Origin: Arthrobacter sp. Y81
Lineage (GTDB): Bacteria; Actinomycetota; Actinomycetes; Actinomycetales; Micrococcaceae
Direction: 5' to 3'
Length of the DNA: 64,000 bases
NCBI RefSeq assembly: GCF_002929335.1
Contig: NZ_PJIL01000010.1
Coordinates: 62,001-126,000 of the forward strand
A program made the translations under genes and the position numbers. Numbering within the stretch: position 1 is the stretch's first letter; each line of letters begins with the position of its first letter. The notes under the pieces were generated by a model. The model did not search any database. It saw only the letters and a program-made list of their open reading frames with translations, and was not told the DNA's origin. This document shows, piece by piece, positions 57,732 through 64,000 of the stretch.

Positions 57732-58755
57732 CCTTAGCGGGCCGTGGCACCAGGTTCACGAGCTCCCCGCCGCGCGCCAGCAGCCCGATGTTGGTGGCAA
57801 TGTCCGCCGCCCGGCGTTCAAAGGTGATGCGTGCATGACCGGAATGGTGCGGGGTCAGAACAGTGTTCTGCACGGACGCGAAGGGCAGTTCCGCGGGCGG
57901 AACCACACCATCCGCAGGCGACCCCCACCAGACGTCGAGGCCTGCTCCGGCGATGCGCCGTTCCTTCAGGGCTGCGTACAGCGCGGCCTGGTCAACCACG
58001 GGTCCGCGTGCCACGTTAATAAGGAACGCCGAGGGTTTCATGGACGCCAGTTCCGCGGCCCCGATCATCCCTTCTGTGTCGGAATCCAGCGGCACGGTCA
58101 CCACTACGACGTCGGACGCGGCCAGGAGCCCGTGGAGCTCGTGGTTTCCGCCCACCCAGTCGAGGCGGACTCCCTGCGGCAGAACGGCCGAAGGATTGCG
58201 CCGCACAGCGAGAACCTTCATGCCCAGCATTCCGGCGACGCGGGCGACTTCAGCGCCGATGGAACCCAGGCCCACCAGCCCCAGCGTCAGGTCGGCGAGG
58301 ATGGGATGGAACGGCACGTCGTCGGCCGTTGCGATGGTCCGCCACCGCCCCTGGCGGATGTCCCGGTCGGCGGCAGCAACATTGCGGGAAAGCATCATGG
58401 TGACCATCAGGACGTGCTCTGCGATGGGCCGTGCGTGGTGGAAGGTGTTGGCCACCCGAGCTGACGGCACCAGGTGCGGGAAGGAAATCTTGTCGTAGCC
58501 TGCACCCGTGACGTGGACCAGCCGCACGCGGCCGGCAGCCTCCGCTTCCGCGGGGCCGAGGGAGGAGCAAACCACGACGTCGGCGCCCGCCAGGGAGCTA
58601 AGCCGGCGTTCGGGAGTCCAAGCCGCAGCCATGTCCCACTGGTGAGTGCCGCCGTCGGCCCTTAGCTTTTCCTCAAAGCGGCTGATGATGGGGTCCGTAA
58701 CCACGATCTTCAGTGATTCCAGGCGGTCCGGATTCTGCTCCCCGGGGTTTACCAC
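57724..58755 (-). CDS. D-isomer-specific 2-hydroxyacid dehydrogenase 2
   Basis: 343 aa. Rossmann motif GLVGLGSIGAEVARVAGMLG and NVARGPVVDQAALYAAL near residues 240-256 carry the catalytic Arg; LTPHHSGHARITFE has the His. It differs from the dehydrogenase at 49997 in its His-rich end. Start GTG at 58755 overlaps the end of the dehydratase gene by 7 bp, so it is the second gene of the gudD message. It may act on a keto acid derived from glucarate. Confidence 0.86.
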   Translation of the reverse strand: MVNPGEQNPDRLESLKIVVTDPIISRFEEKLRADGGTHQWDMAAAWTPERRLSSLAGADVVVCSSLGPAEAEAAGRVRLVHVTGAGYDKISFPHLVPSARVANTFHHARPIAEHVLMVTMMLSRNVAAADRDIRQGRWRTIATADDVPFHPILADLTLGLVGLGSIGAEVARVAGMLGMKVLAVRRNPSAVLPQGVRLDWVGGNHELHGLLAASDVVVVTVPLDSDTEGMIGAAELASMKPSAFLINVARGPVVDQAALYAALKERRIAGAGLDVWWGSPADGVVPPAELPFASVQNTVLTPHHSGHARITFERRAADIATNIGLLARGGELVNLVPRPAKAT

Positions 58756-60050
58756 CGGGGGCTCTGAAGTTCGTAGGAGGGGTGGAGCCGCTGCATATAG
58801 CCGGTGTCATCCCGGCTTCTGAGTCCGCAGTCCAGGTACTGGCGGTGCAGGCGTTCCAGGGCGTCACGGTCCACCTCGACCCCCAGGCCCGGGCCGGTGG
58901 GGACCTTGACGGCACCGTCCGTGAACGTGAACACGCCGCCGGCAATGACGTCCTCCGACGGGTCCTTCCACGGCCAGTGCGTGTCGCACGCGTAATCGAG
59001 GTTGGGGGTGGCTGCCGCCAAATGGACCATGGCGGCGAGGCTGATGCCCAGGTGGGAGTTCGAGTGCATTGACAGCCCCAGGCCGAACGTCTCAGTGATG
59101 CCGGCCAGGAACTGGGTGCGGCGGAGGCCGCCCCAGAAGTGGTGGTCCGAGAGGATGACATCCACTGCGCCGGCAGCCACGGCAGGCGCCACGTCCGCGA
59201 AGCTGACCACGCACATGTTCGTGGCCAGCGGCATGCCCACCTCCCGGCGCACGGCCGCCATGCCCTCAATGCCGGGCGTGGGGTCCTCAAGGTACTCCAG
59301 AACGCCGTGCAATTCCTTGCCCACGCGGATGGATGTCTCCACCGTCCAGGCGCCGTTGGGATCGATGCGGAGGGGCAGATCGGGGAACTCGGCACGGAGG
59401 GCCTGGATGGCAGCGATCTCTTCTTCCGGCGCGAAGACGCCGGCCTTCAGTTTGAGCGCGCTGAAACCGTAGCGGTCCACCATGGTCCGGGCCTGCATTA
59501 CGATCCCGGCAGGATCCAGGGCTGCGCCCCAGGCGTCGTCTTCCTGGCCGGGGTGGCCCGCCCACTTGTAGAACAGGTACCCGCTGAACTGCACAGAATC
59601 GCGGACGGCGCCGCCGAGGAGGTCGCTGACCGGCCGGCCGAGGAGCTTGCCTTGGATATCCAGGGCGGCGACGTCGAATGCTGACAGCACGCGGTCGATT
59701 GTGCTCGAACCGGTGACCATGCCGCTCATGCCGTGGCCGCCCTGGATGTTGTCCTGCTCCAGTGCCTGGGCGATGCGGCTGCGCAGCCCGTTGATGTTGA
59801 AAACGTCCGTCCCGGGGAGGGTCGCAGCTGCGAGCTGGAGCCGGGCAACGTGGCCGGCATCGCCGTAGGTTTCACCGAACCCTGATACCCCGGCGTCCGT
59901 CCGGACCTCCACGATGGCACGCAGCGCGAACGGTTCGTGGACGCCCACGGTGTTCAGGAGCGGCGGGTCCCTGAAGGCCACGGGCGTAATGGAGACGCCC
60001 GTAATCCTGGCCTGGTTGACGTGCTGGGCGGGATCGTATGCCTGGTCCAC
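58749..60050 (-). CDS. gudD: Glucarate dehydratase (enolase superfamily)
   Basis: 433 aa, removes water from D-glucarate to give 5-dehydro-4-deoxyglucarate. Catalytic residues known in GlucD families are all visible: Lys pair in LKLKAGVF, Asp in RIDPNGAW, Glu in LEDPTPG, Asn in ATNMCVV, His in MHSNSHLGIS and Asp in DTHWPWKD. GTG at 60050 has AAGGAG upstream. It is divergently transcribed from the LysR regulator at 60173, the usual controller of such a gene. Confidence 0.93.
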   Translation of the reverse strand: MDQAYDPAQHVNQARITGVSITPVAFRDPPLLNTVGVHEPFALRAIVEVRTDAGVSGFGETYGDAGHVARLQLAAATLPGTDVFNINGLRSRIAQALEQDNIQGGHGMSGMVTGSSTIDRVLSAFDVAALDIQGKLLGRPVSDLLGGAVRDSVQFSGYLFYKWAGHPGQEDDAWGAALDPAGIVMQARTMVDRYGFSALKLKAGVFAPEEEIAAIQALRAEFPDLPLRIDPNGAWTVETSIRVGKELHGVLEYLEDPTPGIEGMAAVRREVGMPLATNMCVVSFADVAPAVAAGAVDVILSDHHFWGGLRRTQFLAGITETFGLGLSMHSNSHLGISLAAMVHLAAATPNLDYACDTHWPWKDPSEDVIAGGVFTFTDGAVKVPTGPGLGVEVDRDALERLHRQYLDCGLRSRDDTGYMQRLHPSYELQSPRW

Positions 60051-60172
60051 TGCGCTGGGCTCCTTGGGTTGTCTCGGGGGTTGATTTACCTGCTCCGTTC
60101 ACCGACCATAGGGGGAGCCATCGATCCAAGTCCAAGCTAATTTGTGCACTCAACAATTCAGTAAAGGTATGA
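60051..60172. promoter_or_regulatory. Divergent promoter region of gudD and the LysR gene
   Basis: 122 bp between two divergent genes. Its right half (60121-60172) is AT-richer than the surroundings, with a TGTGCACTCAACA segment that could be part of a LysR T-N11-A site. Binding is not shown. Confidence 0.4.
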
Positions 60173-61084
60173 ATGTTTTCCCTACCCCAGTTAGAAGCGT
60201 TCGTGGCCGTCGCTGAAGAGCTCCACTTTGGCGCCGCGGCTGAACGGCTCAACATGACGCAGCCGCCGCTGAGCCGCCAGATCCAGATGCTCGAAAAGAA
60301 GCTGGGAACCCAGCTCTTCGGCCGCACCAGCAGGAAAGTGGAGCTGACCGCCGCAGGTGCCACGCTGCTTCCGCGGGCGCGGCAGATCCTGGATATGTGT
60401 ATCAAGACGGACCTGGACGTCCGTCGGGTGTCCTCGGGCGAGGCAGGCGCGATCACTGTGGGGTACACGGCCATAGCGGGGCAGAGTGCACTGCCGGTGA
60501 TGCTGCGTCGTGCCGCGGAGGGGATGCCAGGGGTGTCCTTTGTGCTCCGGGAACTGGTCTCAACGGACCAGATGGACGGGCTGGTGAAGGGCAGTGTGGA
60601 TATCGGCCTGCTACGGCCCATCGTCGCCCGGCCGGGCGTAGTGTCCCGGCCGCTCATGCAGGACCGCCTGGTGGTGGCGCTGCCTGAGGGGAGTTCACTG
60701 CTGGGCAACATGGCGGCGCCGAAGGGGGAGCCGCTGCCCCTTGGGTCCCTGGACAGGCTGCCGTTGCTGATGTATTCCACCAAAGAGGCCCGGTACTTCC
60801 ATGACCTGGTGCTCCGGCTGTTTGCCAGCGCCGGCGCCCACGCCAACATCACCCAGTACGCCAGCCAGGTTCCGGCTCTCCTAGCCTTCGTCCAGGCCGG
60901 ACTGGGTGTGACGCTTGTCCCCGCCTCCGCCATGGCTTTCGCCCCCGCCGGAGTGGAATTCCACGAGATCGACGGTCGGCACGGCATCCAGGAGCTGAAC
61001 CGGGTGGACCTGGAGCTGGCGTGGAACGAAGAAACAGCCAACCCCGCTGTCCTGCGGCTTCTTAGGCTGATCGAGACGTTCTGA
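60173..61084 (+). CDS. LysR-type transcriptional regulator
   Basis: 303 aa. N-terminal winged HTH with FGAAAERLNMTQPPLSRQIQ near residues 20-39 and a C-terminal inducer-binding domain (about 90-290). It lies head-to-head with gudD, so it probably regulates the glucarate gene in response to an aldarate. Its 3' end nearly touches the convergent GntR gene (11 bp gap). Confidence 0.92.
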   Translation: MFSLPQLEAFVAVAEELHFGAAAERLNMTQPPLSRQIQMLEKKLGTQLFGRTSRKVELTAAGATLLPRARQILDMCIKTDLDVRRVSSGEAGAITVGYTAIAGQSALPVMLRRAAEGMPGVSFVLRELVSTDQMDGLVKGSVDIGLLRPIVARPGVVSRPLMQDRLVVALPEGSSLLGNMAAPKGEPLPLGSLDRLPLLMYSTKEARYFHDLVLRLFASAGAHANITQYASQVPALLAFVQAGLGVTLVPASAMAFAPAGVEFHEIDGRHGIQELNRVDLELAWNEETANPAVLRLLRLIETF

Positions 61085-61095
61085 CCGGCCCGGGC

Positions 61096-61791
61096 CTACT
61101 GACGTCCGGCCCGGAGGCGCCGCCTCGAGTTGGCCAGGTGGCTGCGCATGGCGGCCGACGACGACGGTTCGTCGCCTTCCGCGATGGCCGCATAGATGGA
61201 TTCGTGCTCGTGGACCACTTGTTCGAAGTGGTCGCGGGCATAGTGTTCGACGCCGGTCATCAGCCGGGTGCGGGGCATGGCGATCATCGTCTGGCCCAGC
61301 GACGCGAGGCAGTCCGAGTAGAAGGGGTTTCCCGACGCCGCGGCGATTGCCTTGTGGAATTCGTAGTCGGACTTCATGGCGTGCGCCGGGTGGTCGCCGC
61401 TGGCTGTGAATTCCTCCAGGGCGTTCAGGAGGGCCTTCAGTTGCCGGTCCGTCCGGTTGCGGGCAGCAAGGGCGGCTGCTTCAGCCTCGACGCCGATGCG
61501 GAACTCGAGCAGGTGGAGCCGGTCCTCCATACTCGCCACCGGCCGGCCTCCCGGTGCCGGCGGATCACCGTGCGGGGGCGGGGTCAGCGCGAAGCTGCCC
61601 CGCCCGCGTTCGGTTTCGACGAGTCCTTCGGCCTGCAACCGGGTGAGGGCTGCCCTGACCACGGTGCGGCTGACGCCGAACTCGCCGATCAGCGTGTTTT
61701 CGCTGGGAAGCTTGTCGCCGGGCTGGATGACGCCGTCAACGATGCGCGTGCGAAGGTCGGCGGCGAGGTCCGCGGTCAGGTTCCGGCTCAT
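61096..61791 (-). CDS. GntR-family (FadR type) transcriptional regulator
   Basis: 231 aa. N-terminal winged HTH with GDKLPSENTLIGEFGVSRTV near residues 25-44 and a C-terminal FCD ligand-binding domain (about 85-220). It is 10 bp after the galactarate/talarate dehydratase, so it is co-transcribed and should autoregulate. The 21-bp palindrome at 62981-63001 is a plausible operator. Confidence 0.92.
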   Translation of the reverse strand: MSRNLTADLAADLRTRIVDGVIQPGDKLPSENTLIGEFGVSRTVVRAALTRLQAEGLVETERGRGSFALTPPPHGDPPAPGGRPVASMEDRLHLLEFRIGVEAEAAALAARNRTDRQLKALLNALEEFTASGDHPAHAMKSDYEFHKAIAAASGNPFYSDCLASLGQTMIAMPRTRLMTGVEHYARDHFEQVVHEHESIYAAIAEGDEPSSSAAMRSHLANSRRRLRAGRQ

Positions 61792-61801
61792 GCGTTCAAG
61801 G

Positions 61802-62929
61802 TTACGCGCCGAACTCCACGGACTCGGTGGTCCAGGCGCGGGCCTGGTCGCTGAGGGTCACGCCGAGGCCCGGGCGGTCCGGAACCAGCATGCGGCCGTT
61901 CTTGGTTTCGAGGCGCTCGTTAAACAGCGGGTCCAGCCAGTCGAAGTGCTCCACCCACGGTTCGCGGGGGTAGGCGGCGGCGAGATGAAGGTGGATCTCC
62001 ATGGCGAAGTGCGGTGCGAGTCCCAGTCCCCGCTCGTCCGCCAGTGCGGCCAGTCGCAGGAACTGGGTGATGCCGCCGACGCGGGGAGCATCGGGCTGGA
62101 TGATGTCGCAGCCGTTGGCGTTGATCAGGCCCTTGTGCTCGGCCACGGAGGCCAGCATCTCGCCGGTGGCGATGGGGGTGTCCAGGACGTTGGCCAGGTG
62201 GGCGTGGCCCTCGAAGTCGTAGGCGTCCAGCGGCTCTTCGATCCAGATGAGGTTGAATTCCTCCAACTGCCGGCCCATCCGCAGGGCGGTGGCGCGGTCC
62301 CATTGCTGGTTGGCATCCACCATGAGCGGCACGTCCCAGCCGATGTGTTCGCGGATTCCGGCGACGCGGCGCAGGTCCTCTTTGCTGTCTGGGAGGCCGA
62401 CCTTGATCTTGATGCCGCCGATTCCCTCCTCGATGGACTGGGTGGCGCGTGCCTTGACCTCGTCCAATGAGGCGTTGAGGAAACCGCCGGAGGTGTTGTA
62501 GGTCTGGACGGAGTCGCGGTAGGAGCCCAGGAGCTTGGCCAGCGGCAGGCCGGCGCGCTTGGCCTTGAGGTCATAGAGGGCGATGTCGATGGCGGCCAGT
62601 GCCTGGGTGGCTACGCCCGAGCGGCCCACGGAAGCGCCGGCCCAGAGGAGCTTGGTGTAGATCTTGCCGATGTCGTTGGGGTCCTCGCCGATGATGCCCT
62701 CGGCCACCTCCTTGGCATGCGCGTACTGGGCGGGTCCGCCTGCGCGCTTGGAGTAGCTGAAGCCGATGCCGCTGTGTCCCTGCTCGGTGGTGATTTCCGC
62801 GAAGAGGAAGGCCACCTCCGTCATGGGCTTCTGGCGGCCGGTGAACACCTTGGCATCGCTGATCGGCACGGCCAGGGGAAGTCTCGCAGTGGAAAGTTTT
62901 ACGTGGCGGATGAGGTCTACGGTGCTCAT
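61802..62929 (-). CDS. L-talarate/galactarate dehydratase (enolase superfamily)
   Basis: 375 aa. It follows the TalrD/GalrD family: KVFTGRQKPMTEVAFLFAEI, GFSYSKRAGGPAQYAHAKE, and KLLWAGASVGRSG are strongly conserved. Catalytic Lys in GIKIKVGLP, Asp in DANQQWDR, Glu in WIEEPLDAYD and GEMLAS, and His in APHFAMEIHLHL are all present. It dehydrates galactarate or talarate to the same product as gudD. ATG at 62929 after AAGGAG. The GntR gene follows at once. Confidence 0.93.
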   Translation of the reverse strand: MSTVDLIRHVKLSTARLPLAVPISDAKVFTGRQKPMTEVAFLFAEITTEQGHSGIGFSYSKRAGGPAQYAHAKEVAEGIIGEDPNDIGKIYTKLLWAGASVGRSGVATQALAAIDIALYDLKAKRAGLPLAKLLGSYRDSVQTYNTSGGFLNASLDEVKARATQSIEEGIGGIKIKVGLPDSKEDLRRVAGIREHIGWDVPLMVDANQQWDRATALRMGRQLEEFNLIWIEEPLDAYDFEGHAHLANVLDTPIATGEMLASVAEHKGLINANGCDIIQPDAPRVGGITQFLRLAALADERGLGLAPHFAMEIHLHLAAAYPREPWVEHFDWLDPLFNERLETKNGRMLVPDRPGLGVTLSDQARAWTTESVEFGA

Positions 62930-62980
62930 GGGTGCTCCTTGAAAGCAGGATGTCCGGGCTACATTGCCCTCCTAGTTAGA

Positions 62981-63001
62981 ATACAAGTTTGAAACTTGTA
63001 T
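62981..63001. promoter_or_regulatory. Probable GntR operator upstream of the dehydratase
   Basis: Perfect 21-bp palindrome with arms ATACAAGTTT / AAACTTGTAT around a central G, starting 52 bp before the dehydratase start. It is followed by a further half-site TACAAGTAT (63002-63010). Such TTGTAT/ATACAA palindromes are typical for FadR-type GntR proteins. Binding not shown. Confidence 0.65.
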
Positions 63002-63015
63002 TACAAGTATGCCCC

Positions 63016-64000
63016 TCACGTTTGATGGTGATTGCGTCGCGGCTGTTGTCCCGGGTCGATGTGGGGTGGCGGGATGAACCACGGGATGCCGCTATTGACG
63101 TGGATGGTCCATTGCTCCTTGTGGATGAGGTGGTGGTGATGGGAGCAGAGCAGGGTGCCGTTGTCGGTGCTGGTGTTTCCGCCGTGTGACCAGTAGGTGA
63201 TGTGGTGGGCTTCGCACCAGGGGGCGGGGATGGTGCAGGCGGGGAAGGCGCAGCCTTGGTCGCGGGCGGTGATGGCTTTGCGGATGTGGGGCGGGAAGAT
63301 CCTGGTGGTGCGGCCGATGTCCAGGATGCGCCCCTGGCTGCCTAGCAGAACGGGGATGATGTCGGCGTCGCAGGCGATCTTCCGGATGGCGGAGGCTGGG
63401 ACGGGGCCGGTGAAGGTGAACGAACCCGTGCCGGGGATGCCCGGAATGCCGGGTGATCCGGCGGGGCTGTCGCCGGAGCATATTCCGGCGCACGTGGCCG
63501 AGTGGCCGCTGTTTGTCGGTCCTGAGCCGGTGGCCGGGGCGGAGGTAGTGGGGCCGGAGTGGTGAGCCGTGGCGTCCTCGGGGCTAGCGTTGCCGGGACG
63601 GCCAGCGTCGCCGGTGCCGGTGCGGGTGCCGGTGGCCGCGGTCCGGGACCGGTAGCGGGGCCCTTGGGCGGTGGTGTGTTCGAGGCGGTCCAGGAGGTCG
63701 CGGTAGTCGATGGTGACCATGACCTGCGGGCGGAGTCCTCCCGCCGCCGGGAGGGTTCCGGTGGTCAGGGCTGCTTTGCAGGCGCCGACGAAGCCGTCCA
63801 GGAGCCGCTGCGGCCGGGTCCGCCGGTCCAGCTCCAGTTCCTGACACTGATCCGGATCTGGGTCCGGGACAGCTTCTCCGCCGGCGGCCGCGTCCGTGCC
63901 TTCGCTGGCGTCATGCCTGGCGACGCATCCATCAGTGCCGCCTGCCCGGGTGCGGGGGTTGGTGGCGGTGTTCATGACGGTCAGGAGGGGTTCGTACTGG
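63016..64000 (-). CDS. HNH endonuclease-like DUF222 protein (5' end outside the window)
   Basis: The frame stays open to the right window edge, so the N-terminal part is missing. The C-terminus carries an HNH domain: CAFPACTIPAPWCEAHHITY, then WSHGGNTSTDNGTLLCSHHH and HLIHKEQWTI. The middle part is long, Gly/Thr/Pro-rich and low complexity. Upstream residues QYEPLLTVMNTATNPRTRAG fit the usual end of the DUF222 domain. Such proteins are multicopy in Arthrobacter. Possibly a mobile or host-defence nuclease; role unknown. Confidence 0.85.
   Translation of the reverse strand, partial: QYEPLLTVMNTATNPRTRAGGTDGCVARHDASEGTDAAAGGEAVPDPDPDQCQELELDRRTRPQRLLDGFVGACKAALTTGTLPAAGGLRPQVMVTIDYRDLLDRLEHTTAQGPRYRSRTAATGTRTGTGDAGRPGNASPEDATAHHSGPTTSAPATGSGPTNSGHSATCAGICSGDSPAGSPGIPGIPGTGSFTFTGPVPASAIRKIACDADIIPVLLGSQGRILDIGRTTRIFPPHIRKAITARDQGCAFPACTIPAPWCEAHHITYWSHGGNTSTDNGTLLCSHHHHLIHKEQWTIHVNSGIPWFIPPPHIDPGQQPRRNHHQT

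Overview
The window is the chromosomal replication-origin region of a high-GC Gram-positive bacterium, most probably Arthrobacter or Pseudarthrobacter (Micrococcales). The grounds are the gene order trxB-trxA // parB-parA-rsmG-jag-yidC-yidD-rnpA-rpmH-dnaA-dnaN-gnd-recF-DUF721-gyrB-gyrA-DUF3566-tRNA-Ile-DLW39-tRNA-Ala, the actinobacterial FHA/PP2C/RodA/PbpA/PknA/PknB operon, many GTG starts and high GC. Genes read leftward left of dnaA and rightward right of it, as expected if replication starts at about 14.0-16.4 kb.

Region by region. 1-1064: end of trxB and trxA. 1065-8316: an unusual 7.25 kb stretch with no believable gene. It holds ten ParB-binding parS palindromes (one built into the parAB terminator) and two small DnaA-box arrays; an eleventh parS lies in parA. 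8317-13942: leftward parB, parA, rsmG, jag, yidC, yidD, rnpA, rpmH. 13943-16368: oriC, with DnaA boxes on both sides of dnaA. 16369-26689: dnaN, gnd, recF, DUF721, gyrB, gyrA, a DUF3566 membrane protein, two tRNAs and a DLW-39 mini-protein. 26745-31731: cupin, EamA transporter, glycosyltransferase, a repeat-rich helical membrane protein, cyclophilin, rhomboid protease. 31732-32910: a second gene-free stretch carrying a dense DnaA-box cluster with a thrice-repeated 21-bp unit. 32911-38094: tag, M6 metalloprotease, crgA, class E sortase, a mini membrane protein, pabA/trpG. 38100-47762: leftward cell-growth signalling operon fhaA-fhaB-pstP-rodA-pbpA-pknA-pknB with 4-nt stop/start overlaps. 48116-48198: tRNA-Leu. 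48272-62929: an aldaric-acid (glucarate/galactarate) utilisation region with two enolase-superfamily dehydratases, an MFS transporter, a five-gene peptide-type ABC importer, two D-2-hydroxyacid dehydrogenases, a TSUP exporter, a stress protein, and LysR and GntR regulators. 63016-64000: an HNH/DUF222 endonuclease-like gene running off the window.

The left half works as one module for starting replication and moving origins apart: DnaA/oriC, ParA/ParB with clustered parS, sliding clamp, gyrase and RecF, plus membrane-protein insertion (YidC/Jag/YidD) and RNase P. The most unusual content is non-coding: the parS field that takes the place where cwlM and a GNAT gene sit in mycobacteria, and the DnaA-box locus about 16 kb right of oriC, which looks like a candidate DnaA-titration or reactivation site.
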